Below, piece after piece: positions 7,083 to 15,916 of a DNA stretch of 46,625 nucleotides. Positions within the stretch are counted from its first letter, which is position 1. Every line of letters starts with the position of its first letter. Both the position numbers and the translations under genes were made by a program. The stretch spans positions 1 through 46,625 of the forward strand of contig JACRDI010000017.1 of assembly GCA_016218665.1 (NCBI GenBank). The letters run 5' to 3'. The notes below the pieces were generated by a model that was given only the letters and a program-made list of their open reading frames with translations, had not been told where the DNA came from and searched no databases. This DNA comes from Desulfovibrio sp. (GTDB taxonomy: Bacteria; Desulfobacterota; Desulfovibrionia; Desulfovibrionales; Desulfovibrionaceae).

Positions 7083-9734
7083 CTATTGGATGGTTGTTAC
7101 CGTCTCGGCGTCGTACTCCACCCCGCCGTCCTCGTCCTTGCGGCCGAACACGATGCGCCCGTCCAGCAGGTCCACCACCACGTCGCTGCCGTCGCCCAGG
7201 CGGCCGGAGATGATCTCCCGCGCCAGCGGGGTCTCCAGGTGGGTCTGCAGGTAGCGCCGCAGGGGGCGCGCGCCGTACACCGGGTCGTACCCGGCCTCGG
7301 CCATGAAGCGCTTGGCCGCCTCGGTGATGGTGAGGCCCATCTTGCGGTCGGCCAGGCGGGCGCGCAAGGAGCCGGCCAGCAGCTCGATGATGGCCACGAG
7401 CTGCTCCTGCTGCAGCGGACGGAAGAGCACGGTCTCGTCCACGCGGTTCAGGAACTCCGGCCGGAAGTGCCCGCGCAGGGCCTCCATGACCTGCTCCTCC
7501 ACGCCCGAAGCGAAGGTGCCGTCGGGCTCGATGCCCGCCAGCATGTACTGGGCCCCGATGTTCGAGGTCATGATGAGGATGGTGTTCTTGAAGTCCACCG
7601 TGCGGCCATGGCTGTCGGTCAGCCGCCCGTCGTCCAATATCTGCAGCAGGGCGTTGAACACGTCCGGGTGGGCCTTTTCCACCTCGTCGAAGAGCACCAC
7701 GGCGTAGGGCTTGCGGCGCACGGCCTCGGTGAGCTGGCCGCCCTCGTCGTAGCCCACGTAGCCCGGAGGCGCGCCGATCAAACGCGCCACGGAGTGCTTC
7801 TCCATGTACTCGCTCATGTCCAGGCGCACCATGTTCTCCTCGGTGTCGAAGAGCGCCTCGGCCAGCGTCTTGCACAGCTCGGTCTTGCCCACGCCGGTGG
7901 GGCCCAGGAACAGGAAGCTGCCGATGGGCCGGCGCGGGTCCTTGAGGCCGGCGCGGGCGCGCAGCACGGCGTCGGCCACGGCCTGCACGGCCTCGTCCTG
8001 GCCCACCACGCGCTGGTGCAGCAGCTCCGGCAGGCGCAGCAGCTTCTCGCGCTCGCCCTCCAGCAGCCGCGTGACGGGAATGCCGGTCCAGCGGGAGATG
8101 ATGGCAGCGATGTCGTCCGGGCCCACTTCCTCCTTCAGCAGGCGGGGGCCGTCGGATTCCTGGGTCTCGGCGCTGTCGGCCAGCTGCTTCTCCAGGGCGT
8201 TCAGCTTGCCGTAGCGCAGCTCGGCCGCGCGGTTGTAGTCCAGGGCGCGCTCGGCCTCCTCGATTTCGAGCTTGGTCTGCTCGATGGCGGCCTTGATGCG
8301 CCGCACCACCTCGATGGCGCTCTTCTCGCGCTCCCACTGGGCCATGAATTCGCCCTGCCTGCCCTTGAGCTCGGCGAGCTCTTCTTCGAGCTTGTCCAGG
8401 CGGTCGCGGCTGGCGGTGTCGGTTTCGCGCTTCAATGCCTCGCGCTCGATCTCCAGCTGGAGCACGCGGCGGTTGGCCTCGTCCAGCTCCGTTGGCAGGC
8501 TGTCGATGTCCGTGCGGATCATGGCCGCGGCCTCGTCGATCAAGTCGATGGCCTTGTCCGGCAGCTGACGGTCGCTGATGTAGCGGCTGGAGAGGGTGGC
8601 CGCCTCCACGATGGCCGAGTCGCTGATGCGCACGCCGTGGTGCACCTCGAAGCGCTCCTTGAGGCCGCGCAGGATGGAGATGGTGTCCTCCAGGCTGGGC
8701 TCGTCCACCATGACGGGCTGGAAGCGGCGTTCCAGCGCCGGGTCCTTCTCGATGTACTTGCGGTACTCGTCCGTGGTGGTGGCGCCGATGCAGTGCAGCT
8801 CGCCGCGCGCCAGCAAAGGCTTCAGCATGTTGCCGGCGTCCATGGCGCCGTCGGCCTTGCCCGCGCCCACGATTGTGTGCATCTCGTCGATGAACAGGAT
8901 GATGCGCCCCTCGGACTGCTGCACGTCCTTCAGCACGGCCTTGAGGCGCTCCTCGAACTCGCCGCGGTACTTGGCCCCGGCGATGAGCGCGCCCATGTCC
9001 AGGGCGAAGATGGTCTTGTCCTTGAGGCCCTCGGGCACGTCCTCCTTGACGATGCGCTGGGCCAGGCCTTCGGCGATGGCGGTCTTGCCCACGCCGGCCT
9101 CGCCGATGAGCACGGGGTTGTTCTTGGTGCGGCGCGAGAGGATGCGAATGACGCGGCGGATCTCCTGGTCGCGGCCGATGACCGGGTCCAGCTTGCCGCT
9201 TCTCGCCTCGTCCACCAGGTCGCGGCCATACTTCTTGAGGGAGTCGTAGGTGGCCTCGGGGTTGTCGCTGGTGACGCGCTGGTTGCCGCGCACCTCGGTG
9301 AGGGCCTGCAGGAACTTGTCGCGCGTGAGGCCGAACTGGCGGTTCACGCGGCCCGCAGGAGAAGACGGCGGCTCGTCGAGCAGGGCGAGGAAGATGTGCT
9401 CCACGCTCACGAACTCGTCCTGCATGCGCTTGGCGGCCTCGTCGGCGCGCACCAGGGCCGCGCTGGCGGCCTGGGTCACGTGCACCTGGCCGGGCTGTGC
9501 GCCCGGGCCGGACACGGAGGGCAGGCGGGAGAGCTCGCCCTCCGCGGCCTGCACGTAGGCCTTGGCGTCCAGGCCGCACTTGCCGATGATCTGCGGCACG
9601 AGCCCGCCGTCCTGGGCGGCCAGGGCGTGCAGCAGGTGCAGGGTGTCCACCTGCTGGTGCCCGCGCGAGATGGCCAGGTTCTGGGCGTCGGAAAGGGCCG
9701 CCTGGGACTTTTGCGTCAGTCTGTTGGGATCCAT
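7083..9734 (-). CDS. clpB: Protein disaggregase ClpB (Hsp100)
   Basis: A hexameric AAA+ ATPase that pulls polypeptides out of aggregates together with DnaK. It has 883 residues, slightly longer than usual (about 860). In order: an N-terminal Clp repeat domain (1-150), first ATPase domain with Walker A GEAGVGKT (211-218) and Walker [11 protein letters not shown], a long coiled-coil middle domain (about residues 415-545), and second ATPase domain with GPTGVGKT (near 610) and [12 protein letters not shown] Gly/Pro/Gln-rich insert (about 75-83) lies in the N-domain. The start ATG follows GGGAGGAC. It is the last gene of an operon behind cbpA and cbpM, and ends at a strong hairpin. Confidence 0.97.
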   Translation of the reverse strand: MDPNRLTQKSQAALSDAQNLAISRGHQQVDTLHLLHALAAQDGGLVPQIIGKCGLDAKAYVQAAEGELSRLPSVSGPGAQPGQVHVTQAASAALVRADEAAKRMQDEFVSVEHIFLALLDEPPSSPAGRVNRQFGLTRDKFLQALTEVRGNQRVTSDNPEATYDSLKKYGRDLVDEARSGKLDPVIGRDQEIRRVIRILSRRTKNNPVLIGEAGVGKTAIAEGLAQRIVKEDVPEGLKDKTIFALDMGALIAGAKYRGEFEERLKAVLKDVQQSEGRIILFIDEMHTIVGAGKADGAMDAGNMLKPLLARGELHCIGATTTDEYRKYIEKDPALERRFQPVMVDEPSLEDTISILRGLKERFEVHHGVRISDSAIVEAATLSSRYISDRQLPDKAIDLIDEAAAMIRTDIDSLPTELDEANRRVLQLEIEREALKRETDTASRDRLDKLEEELAELKGRQGEFMAQWEREKSAIEVVRRIKAAIEQTKLEIEEAERALDYNRAAELRYGKLNALEKQLADSAETQESDGPRLLKEEVGPDDIAAIISRWTGIPVTRLLEGEREKLLRLPELLHQRVVGQDEAVQAVADAVLRARAGLKDPRRPIGSFLFLGPTGVGKTELCKTLAEALFDTEENMVRLDMSEYMEKHSVARLIGAPPGYVGYDEGGQLTEAVRRKPYAVVLFDEVEKAHPDVFNALLQILDDGRLTDSHGRTVDFKNTILIMTSNIGAQYMLAGIEPDGTFASGVEEQVMEALRGHFRPEFLNRVDETVLFRPLQQEQLVAIIELLAGSLRARLADRKMGLTITEAAKRFMAEAGYDPVYGARPLRRYLQTHLETPLAREIISGRLGDGSDVVVDLLDGRIVFGRKDEDGGVEYDAETVTTIQ

Positions 9735-9793
9735 GTGTCGTCCTCCCGAAATGGCATTCCAGGTTGGATGTCCGTCTTCAGGTCATTGCGCGG

Positions 9794-10111
9794 CTAGAGC
9801 AGCCGCTTGAGTTCCGCGATCTCCTGCTCCAGGCGTTCCACGCGCTCCAGCAGGTCCACGATGATCGAGCCCGCGGCCGAGGGAATCTCCAGGTCGCGGC
9901 ACAGGCGCATGAGCTTCTGCACGCGGTACACGTCGCCCACGCGGAAGAGCTGCTCGTCGGCTCCGGTGCGCACGGGCTCAAGCCAGCCCATGTCCAGCAG
10001 TTCCACAACGGTGGCGGGTTCGGCGCAGGTCATCTCCACCAGCCGCGCCCAGGCGATGAGCTCGGAGCGGATGGGCAGGCTGTGCGTGTCAGTGGTCTTC
10101 AGCTGCGTCAT
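9794..10111 (-). CDS. cbpM: CbpM-like chaperone modulator
   Basis: A 105-residue protein of the CbpM/MerR-like type that in E. coli binds the J-domain of CbpA and inhibits it. The sequence shows an N-terminal winged-helix-like part (VVELLDMGWLEPVRTGADEQLFRVGDVYRVQKLMRL would be its core; only the order of segments is used here). A C-terminal coiled coil, LLERVERLEQEIAELKRLL, follows. The start at 10111 is chosen because GAGGAG lies just upstream; the longer in-frame extension is not protein-like. It sits between cbpA (50-base gap) and clpB (59-base gap). The stop codon lies inside a small GCGGCT/AGCCGC hairpin that could dampen readthrough into clpB. Confidence 0.8.
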   Translation of the reverse strand: MTQLKTTDTHSLPIRSELIAWARLVEMTCAEPATVVELLDMGWLEPVRTGADEQLFRVGDVYRVQKLMRLCRDLEIPSAAGSIIVDLLERVERLEQEIAELKRLL

Positions 10112-10161
10112 TCTGCGTCTCCTCGGGGATATGTCCTGTCCGGCGCGTCTGCTTCCGGCGC

Positions 10162-11151
10162 CTAGGGCCTTGGGTTGAAGGACGAGGCCTTGGCCAGCTT
10201 CTCCCACAGGCCGCGCTCCTCTTCGGAGAGCGCCTTGGGCGTCTGGATCATGATGCGCACCATCTGGTCGCCGCGCCTGCCCGCCGTGCCCAGGCCCTTG
10301 CCGCGCACGCGCAGCTTCGCGCCGGAGCCCACGCCGGGCGGAATCTTCATCTCCACCGCGCCGTCCAGGGTGGGCACGCGCACCGTGGCGCCCAGCGCCG
10401 CCTCCCAGGGGGCCAGGGCAAGGTCATAGACGACGTTGTCCTCCTTGACCTTGAACTGGGGGTGCGGGGCCAGCTTGATGCGCAGGTAGAGGTCGCCGGG
10501 TTCCCCGCCGGGGGCGCCGGGGCTGCCCTGGCCCGCCAGGCGGATCTTCTGGCCGTCCTTGATGCCGGGCGGAACGTTCACCTTGAGGGTGCGCGTCTGC
10601 ATCACGGGGTAGCCGTCGGCTCCGGGCACGTGCTCCTGCAGGTTCACCGACTGCGGGCCGCCCGCGAAGGCCTGCTCCAGGCCGATCTCGTAGGTGACCT
10701 CCACGTCCTGCCCGCGGCGCGGCCTCTGCTGGAAGCCGCCGCCGCCGAAGCCGCCGCCGCCCTGGAAGCCGGAGAAGCCGCCGCGCGCGCCGCCCCCGCC
10801 AAAGAGCGTCTCGAAGAAGTCGCTGAAGCCGGCGCCGCCGGAGAAGCCGCCCCCGCCCCCGCCGCCGGAGAAGTTGAAGCGCATGTTCTCAAAGCCCGGA
10901 GGCGGCTGGAAATTCTGCCCCTGCTGCCAGTTGGGGCCCAACTGGTCGTAGAGCTTGCGCTTCTCGGGGTCCTTGAGCACCTCGTAGGCCTCTCCCGCCT
11001 CCTTGAACTTGGCCTCGGCGGACTTGTCGCCGGGGTTCAGGTCCGGGTGGTGCTTGCGGGCCAGCTTCTTGAAGGCCTTGGATATCTCGTCCTGGGTGGC
11101 TTGTTTGCCCACGCCCAGAATCTTGTAGTAGTCCTTGTATTCCACGCTCAT
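10162..11151 (-). CDS. cbpA: CbpA-type J-domain co-chaperone (DnaJ class without zinc fingers)
   Basis: Delivers substrates to DnaK and stimulates its ATPase. The 329-residue protein has a J-domain (residues 1-70, HPD at 35-37). A Gly/Phe-rich region (about 80-150, long runs of Gly) follows, and then two beta-barrel substrate-binding domains with VNVPPGIKDGQKIRLAGQG and VEMKIPPGVGSGAKLRVRGKG. The CxxCxGxG zinc repeats of true DnaJ are absent, which makes it a CbpA-class protein. The start ATG at 11151 has AGGAG ten bases before. It leads the cbpA-cbpM-clpB operon, which has a clear promoter upstream. Confidence 0.93.
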   Translation of the reverse strand: MSVEYKDYYKILGVGKQATQDEISKAFKKLARKHHPDLNPGDKSAEAKFKEAGEAYEVLKDPEKRKLYDQLGPNWQQGQNFQPPPGFENMRFNFSGGGGGGGFSGGAGFSDFFETLFGGGGARGGFSGFQGGGGFGGGGFQQRPRRGQDVEVTYEIGLEQAFAGGPQSVNLQEHVPGADGYPVMQTRTLKVNVPPGIKDGQKIRLAGQGSPGAPGGEPGDLYLRIKLAPHPQFKVKEDNVVYDLALAPWEAALGATVRVPTLDGAVEMKIPPGVGSGAKLRVRGKGLGTAGRRGDQMVRIMIQTPKALSEEERGLWEKLAKASSFNPRP

Positions 11152-11200
11152 TGCAAAACAACTCCTGTGCAGCGGTTGCCGCGATCTCTCTCCAGCGTGC

Positions 11201-11228
11201 AAAATAGTGTGTGTTTGCGCCCTGTCAA
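11201..11228 (-). promoter_or_regulatory. Predicted promoter of the cbpA-cbpM-clpB operon
   Basis: On the minus strand TTGACA (11223-11228), 16 bases, then TATTTT (11201-11206). The -35 is preceded by CCC, so CCCTTGACA also resembles the start of a heat-shock sigma-32 box, but no CCCCAT-type -10 follows. The divergent caspase-like gene shares this intergenic region. Confidence 0.65.
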
Positions 11229-11339
11229 GGGAGTTTTCCACAGGTTTCGGGCCTGGCGCTCCGCTCTGCGCCTTTGCCCTCCGTCCTTGCCATCCTTTGG
11301 CGATCTGATACCACAAAGCAACAACAGGAGGATAGCCCC

Positions 11340-13256
11340 GTGCGCCGCTGCCCGCCTTCTTTCCTTCCGGTCCTGCTGTCGGCCTTCCTTCTCCTGGCTC
11401 CTTGCGGGCTGGCCCTGGCCGGGGGCCGTACCGCCCTGGTCATCGGCAACGCCGCCTACCCCACCGCCCCGTTGCGGAATCCGGTGAACGACGCCACGGA
11501 CATGGCCGCGGCCCTGGCTGGGCTCGGCTTCGAGGTAACGCTGCTCAAGAACGCCTCCATGCAGCAGATGGAGGAGGCCGTGCGCGCCTTCGGGCTCAAG
11601 CTGCGCGGCGGCGGCATGGGGCTGTTCTACTTCGCCGGGCACGGCGTGCAGGTGGCGGGGGAGAACTACCTCGTGCCCGTCAACGCGGTGATCCAGAGCG
11701 AGGGCGACGTGAAGTACGGCTGCCTCAACGCCGGCCTTGTGCTGGCCAAGATGGAGGACGCCGGCAACGGGCCCAACATCGTCATCCTGGACGCCTGCCG
11801 CAACAACCCCTTTGCGCGCAGCTTCCGCTCGGCCGAGGCGGGCCTGGCGCGCATGGACGCACCCACGGGCTCCATCATCGCCTATGCCACGGCTCCGGGC
11901 AAGGTCGCGGGCGACGGCGAGGGCAGAAACGGCCTGTACACCCAGCACCTGCTGCGAAGCATCGCCACGCCGGGGCTGTCCATCGGCGATCTGTTCATGA
12001 ACGTGCGCGAGGGCGTCGTGCGCGAGTCGGGCAAGAAGCAGGTGCCTTGGGAGAATACCTCGCTCATCGGCCGTTTCTCTTTCGCCGGCCAGCCGGCGGC
12101 CCCGGCGCCCGCGCCCGCGCCAAAGCCCGCGCCGAAGCCCGCTGCGGTGGAGCAGACGGCGCCCCCGGCCAGCCCGGATGAAGCCAAGCTCATGGCGGAC
12201 CTGAGCGCCTACCGCGGCACCAAACGCGACGAGGAGACCGAGGCGAAGCTTTTGGCCAGGGCCCAGGCACTTGCCGCAAGGGGCAGCGTCTACGGCCGCT
12301 TTGCCCAAGGCTGGCTGAGCCTGGACGAGATCGAGCACAACCAGGCCGTTGCCCAGGCCGTCAAGCAGAACATCCCTCTTGCGCTCGTCAGCCGCGCGGA
12401 GTTCCTGGCCGAGCAGCCGGTGACGCCCGCGGATGAGGCCGAGGCCCGGGAACTGCTGCAGCGGGCCATGCGTCTGGGCGAGCCGGAGGCCAGGCTCGAC
12501 CTCGGGAACCTGCTTATCATGGGCAAGGGCGGAGCAAAGGACGTGGCGGGCGGCGAGCGCCTCTTCGCCGAGCTGGTCAATGAGCGCATCGCTTACGGGA
12601 CAAAGGTCGCGCTGGCCTATTTCGCCCTTGGCGAGAAGCACCTGCCCAAGACCGATGCCGACGCCAAGGGGATAGCCTTTGCGCGCCGCGCGGCCAGCCA
12701 GGGGGATGTGGCCGCCATGATGCTCCTGGTCGAGGTGTACCAGCGTGGGGGGCACGGCCCCAAGAATCCCCGCGAGGCCTGGAGCTGGCTGGAGAAGGCC
12801 GCCGGCCGCGGCGACGTCTGGGCCATGATGGACATGGCCAGCGCCTACCAGTTCGGCAGCAAGGATCTGGGCGTGCAGCAGAACGAGGTGCAGGCCTACG
12901 CCTGGTACCGCAAGGCCGCGGGCCTGGGCAACCAGCTTGCGGCGGTCTATCTCGCCAAGATGGTCATCAACGGGCAGGGCGTGGTCAAGAACGTCCAGGA
13001 AGGTCTGGCCATGCTCAAGGGCCAGGCCGACCAGGGCAGCGTGGAGGCCCAGTACGAGCTGGGGACGATGTACCTGGACGGCGACGGCGTGCCGGCGAAC
13101 AGGCCGGAGGCCTATTATTGGTACTCGCTGGCCCAGCGCAACGGCTCTCGCACGGCCACGTTCAGGCTGGTGCCGCTGGCCCCGCAGGTTCCGGCCGCGG
13201 AGCGCGCCAAGCTCGACGCCAAGGTGGCGGCGTGGAAGCCCAAGGCCGCCAAGTAG
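11340..13256 (+). CDS. Secreted caspase-fold (peptidase C14-like) protein with Sel1 repeats
   Basis: A 638-residue protein with a signal peptide (hydrophobic stretch FLPVLLSAFLLLAPCGLALA), a caspase-like domain (about residues 29-270) and a Pro/Ala-rich linker (about 275-305). A C-terminal array of Sel1-type TPR repeats (about 400-620; blocks such as GDVAAMMLLVEVYQRGG) follows. The catalytic pair is present: H101 in YFAGHG and C153 in LDACRNNP. It is therefore probably an active cysteine peptidase of the metacaspase/orthocaspase class acting outside the cytoplasm. The Sel1 part probably binds partners. The GTG start follows AGGAGG. It is divergent from the chaperone operon and converges on the rhomboid gene. 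Confidence 0.85.
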   Translation: MRRCPPSFLPVLLSAFLLLAPCGLALAGGRTALVIGNAAYPTAPLRNPVNDATDMAAALAGLGFEVTLLKNASMQQMEEAVRAFGLKLRGGGMGLFYFAGHGVQVAGENYLVPVNAVIQSEGDVKYGCLNAGLVLAKMEDAGNGPNIVILDACRNNPFARSFRSAEAGLARMDAPTGSIIAYATAPGKVAGDGEGRNGLYTQHLLRSIATPGLSIGDLFMNVREGVVRESGKKQVPWENTSLIGRFSFAGQPAAPAPAPAPKPAPKPAAVEQTAPPASPDEAKLMADLSAYRGTKRDEETEAKLLARAQALAARGSVYGRFAQGWLSLDEIEHNQAVAQAVKQNIPLALVSRAEFLAEQPVTPADEAEARELLQRAMRLGEPEARLDLGNLLIMGKGGAKDVAGGERLFAELVNERIAYGTKVALAYFALGEKHLPKTDADAKGIAFARRAASQGDVAAMMLLVEVYQRGGHGPKNPREAWSWLEKAAGRGDVWAMMDMASAYQFGSKDLGVQQNEVQAYAWYRKAAGLGNQLAAVYLAKMVINGQGVVKNVQEGLAMLKGQADQGSVEAQYELGTMYLDGDGVPANRPEAYYWYSLAQRNGSRTATFRLVPLAPQVPAAERAKLDAKVAAWKPKAAK

Positions 13257-13270
13257 GCCTCAGCTGAGGC
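13257..13270. repeat. Perfect 14-base palindrome at convergent gene ends
   Basis: GCCTCAGCTGAGGC starts directly after the TAG of the caspase-like gene and contains the TGA of the opposing rhomboid gene. It is too short and lacks a T-run for a normal terminator. It could be a weak two-way transcript end or chance. Confidence 0.5.
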
Positions 13271-13973
13271 GGAAGCCCTTGTACTGGCAGTGATAGCACC
13301 TCTCCGGGCGCATGAACAGGCGTACCAGAAACATTCCGGCAAGAAAGCCGCCCACGTGCGCCCACCAGGCGATGCCCTGGGCCTGCCCGCCAAGCTGCTC
13401 GAACAGGCCGGAGAAGATTTGCGAGAGGAACCAGAGGCCAAGGAAGAGCCAGGCCGGCAGGGAGACGATGTAGGGAATGATGATGATGGGGATGAAGGTG
13501 AGGACCTTGCCGCGCGGATAGAGCATGACGTAGCCGCCCATGACCCCGGCGATGGCCCCGGAGGCACCGATGATGGGCGCGCTCTCCGTGAGGTTGAAGG
13601 CCATGTGCAGCGCCAGGGCCGCCAGTCCGCAGAGCAGGTAGAACGCCAGGAAGCGCAGCGGTCCCATGACGTCCTCGATGTTGTCCGCGAAGATCCAGAG
13701 CATCCACATGTTCATGATGAGGTGCACCCAGCCCGAGTGCAGGAACATGTAGGAGAAGAAGGGCAGCACGCCCATGGCCGGAAAGCCCGCGAAGTACGCC
13801 CAGTCGGGAAAGGCGTAGCGCGCCGGCACCACCCCCAGGAGCTTGTACAGCACCTCCCGCACGTACGGATCCTGCCCGCTGATGAACACGTGCAGCCCCA
13901 GGTTGACCACGATCACCAGGATCACGGCCACGGGCGTGTGCACGCGGGGTATGTCGTCGCGCAGGGGGATCAT
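13260..13973 (-). CDS. Rhomboid-family intramembrane serine protease
   Basis: A 237-residue membrane protein with about six membrane segments. The catalytic serine is S138 in GASGAIAG and the catalytic histidine is H206 in WWAHVGGFLAG. HLIMNMWMLW carries the usual His/Asn of the oxyanion region. It cuts other membrane proteins within the bilayer; the substrate cannot be told. The C-terminal cytoplasmic tail has a CYHC motif (C226, C229), possibly metal-binding. The ATG overlaps the stop codon of the upstream RluD-CoaE gene (ATGA), so translation is coupled. The longer upstream reading frame is an artefact of GC-rich DNA. Confidence 0.9.
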   Translation of the reverse strand: MIPLRDDIPRVHTPVAVILVIVVNLGLHVFISGQDPYVREVLYKLLGVVPARYAFPDWAYFAGFPAMGVLPFFSYMFLHSGWVHLIMNMWMLWIFADNIEDVMGPLRFLAFYLLCGLAALALHMAFNLTESAPIIGASGAIAGVMGGYVMLYPRGKVLTFIPIIIIPYIVSLPAWLFLGLWFLSQIFSGLFEQLGGQAQGIAWWAHVGGFLAGMFLVRLFMRPERCYHCQYKGFRLS

Positions 13974-15799
13974 GAGCCGGGGTCTTCCTGCAGCGGGGCA
14001 TCGGCGGCGGCGTCCAGCAGAGCCTGCAATGCGGCGGCGGCCGTGTGGGAACGGTCCGCGCGCAGGGCTGCCAGGCCGTCCAGCAGGCGCGCGGCCGTCT
14101 CCTTCAGCTCCGCCAGCCCGGCGGAGTTGTCCACCACAAGGTCGCAGGCGGCGAGCTTGCGTTCCTCCGGCCACTGCCACGATTCCAGCGCGGCCAGCAC
14201 CTCGGGGCTCATGCCCCGGCTCTGGCGGAAGGCGCCCTGGCGCAGTTCGCCGGGGCAGCGCACGCCCACCACCACATCGGCCATGCGCGGGCCGGACTTA
14301 GCGCCGGGCTTCGCGCCGGGCTTGGCGCCGCCTTTTCCCGGCTGCCAGCCGGCCTCGAAGTAGAGCGGAATCTCGGCCACGGCCAGGGGCTCCGCGCTGT
14401 GCGCGGCCCAGAATTCCTCCAGCCTGTGCCGCACAAGGGGATGGACCACGTCCTCCACCTCGCGCCGGCGCGCCGGATTCTCCATGAGCAGGGCCAGCAG
14501 GGCCTTGCGGTCCACTCCGCCGTGCGCGTCGAGGATGCCCTTGCCCAGGCTGCGGGCCAGAAGCGCCGCGCCGTCGCCGCCGGGGGAGTAGAGTTCGGCC
14601 ACGCAGGCGTCGGCGCTGAACACGGGCGGGCCGCCGGGCAGCTCGGCCAGGGCGCGCAGCAGGGCGGACTTGCCGCAGCCGGGCATGCCCGTGACCACCA
14701 CGCGCTGGCAGTCTGCCGCCAGGGCCAGCAGCAGGTCCATGAAGTCCTGCGGCGGGTCCTGGCGGAAGGTCATGGTCTCGCCGTCCTCCGGGTGCTCGAA
14801 GGCCAGGCGGAAGGCGTGGAGCATCTGCCTGGGCGCGAGGGCAGCCAGGGGGCCCTTTTGCGCCAGCCAGCGGGCGTGGTGCGAGGGGCCGTACACCGGG
14901 TCGCCCACAAGGGGGGTGCCCATGTGCGCCAGGTGCACGCGGATCTGGTGCGTGCGGCCGGTGTGCAGGTCCACGGCCAGCAGGCTGGCCCGGCCCAGGC
15001 GGTCGGTCCACAGCCTGCGCCAGCTGGTGCGGGCGTCGCGGCCGCCCTTCTGCAGCACGGCCATTTTGGTGCGCAACGATGGGTGGCGGCCCATGGGCAG
15101 GTCGATGTAGCCCGCGTCGTCGCCGAAGCGGCCGGTCTCGTCGCCCTTGGGGCGGCCGTGGACGATGGCCAGGTAGGTCTTGTGCACGCGCCGGTCGGCG
15201 AAGGCCTGGGAAAGCTCCAGCCGCGCGCCCTCGTTCAGGGCCACCAGGATGAGGCCGCTGGTGTCCTTGTCCAGCCGGTGCACGATGCCCGGCCGTTCGC
15301 CCTCCATGCCGGAAACCTCCGGCGCGAGTTCGGGAAAATGATGCAGCAGGCGGTTCACCAGTGTTCCGGCGGGCTGGCTGGGGGCCGGGTGGGTGGTGAG
15401 CCCGGCCTGCTTGTTGATGATGGCCAGCACCCCGTCGCGGTGCAGCACGTCGAGGGGGCCGTCCTCGGGCAGGGGCACGCCCGCGCCGGAGAGGTCCGGG
15501 GCGTCGAGTCTCAGGCGCTCGCCGCCTTCCAGCTTCTGGCCGGGCTTCTTGATGGGCTTGCCGTCCACCGTGGCCAAGCCGGCCTGCAGCCATTCCTTGA
15601 CGCGCTCACGCGAGACGCCGAAGTCCGCCAGCTCCCGGGCCCAGAACTGGTCCAGGCGCATGCCGGCGTCCTCGATGGGCGCCAGGCGCTGCTGGAGGCC
15701 GCCCAGGCGCGCGCGCGCGGGCTCGCCGCCTTCCTCTGCGTCGTCGAAGGGGTCCAGCTCGTCCAGTTCCGGGGTGTCGTCGTCGATATCGTGGCGCAT
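13970..15799 (-). CDS. coaE: Fused RluD-type pseudouridine synthase and dephospho-CoA kinase (CoaE)
   Basis: One 609-residue protein joining two unrelated enzymes. The N-terminal half has an acidic start, an S4 RNA-binding region (about 45-100) and an RluA/RluD catalytic domain. Its active aspartate is D177 in HRLDKDTSG, with LHTGRTHQIRVHLAHMGTPLVGD further on; it should modify uridines in ribosomal RNA. The C-terminal half starts at a P-loop GMPGCGKS (371-378) and matches dephospho-CoA kinase, the last step of coenzyme A synthesis. A short Lys/Gly/Pro/Ala repeat (GAKPGAKPGAK) interrupts the kinase. No stop codon or frameshift lies between the halves. Confidence 0.88.
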   Translation of the reverse strand: MRHDIDDDTPELDELDPFDDAEEGGEPARARLGGLQQRLAPIEDAGMRLDQFWARELADFGVSRERVKEWLQAGLATVDGKPIKKPGQKLEGGERLRLDAPDLSGAGVPLPEDGPLDVLHRDGVLAIINKQAGLTTHPAPSQPAGTLVNRLLHHFPELAPEVSGMEGERPGIVHRLDKDTSGLILVALNEGARLELSQAFADRRVHKTYLAIVHGRPKGDETGRFGDDAGYIDLPMGRHPSLRTKMAVLQKGGRDARTSWRRLWTDRLGRASLLAVDLHTGRTHQIRVHLAHMGTPLVGDPVYGPSHHARWLAQKGPLAALAPRQMLHAFRLAFEHPEDGETMTFRQDPPQDFMDLLLALAADCQRVVVTGMPGCGKSALLRALAELPGGPPVFSADACVAELYSPGGDGAALLARSLGKGILDAHGGVDRKALLALLMENPARRREVEDVVHPLVRHRLEEFWAAHSAEPLAVAEIPLYFEAGWQPGKGGAKPGAKPGAKSGPRMADVVVGVRCPGELRQGAFRQSRGMSPEVLAALESWQWPEERKLAACDLVVDNSAGLAELKETAARLLDGLAALRADRSHTAAAALQALLDAAADAPLQEDPGS

Positions 15800-15845
15800 G
15801 GGGGCTTCTTAGCCTGCGGCGCGGAAAAGCACAAACGCCGCCGCC

Positions 15846-15874
15846 TTGACCCGCCGGGGAGCCCGTCGTACAAG
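15846..15874 (+). promoter_or_regulatory. Predicted promoter of the glycosyltransferase-mnmA pair
   Basis: TTGACC (15846-15851, five of six -35 bases), a 17-base spacer, then TACAAG (15869-15874, four of six). It lies about 42 bases before the glycosyltransferase start, between two divergent genes. Confidence 0.6.
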
Positions 15875-15916
15875 ACGCCCACCCGATCCGTCGGCACATC
15901 AAACCCGCGAGGGCCC

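Noticed and set aside
7080..9797. A 905-codon open frame on the plus strand across clpB, and other long antisense frames (for example 8-1126 and 2345-4063)
   Set aside because: GC-rich codon use on one strand leaves few stops on the other. These frames have no protein-like motifs and run opposite to certain genes.
14045..15916. Long N-terminal extension of the GT2 glycosyltransferase
   Set aside because: It is antisense to the RluD-CoaE gene. The real start at 15917 has a ribosome-binding site and a promoter just upstream.
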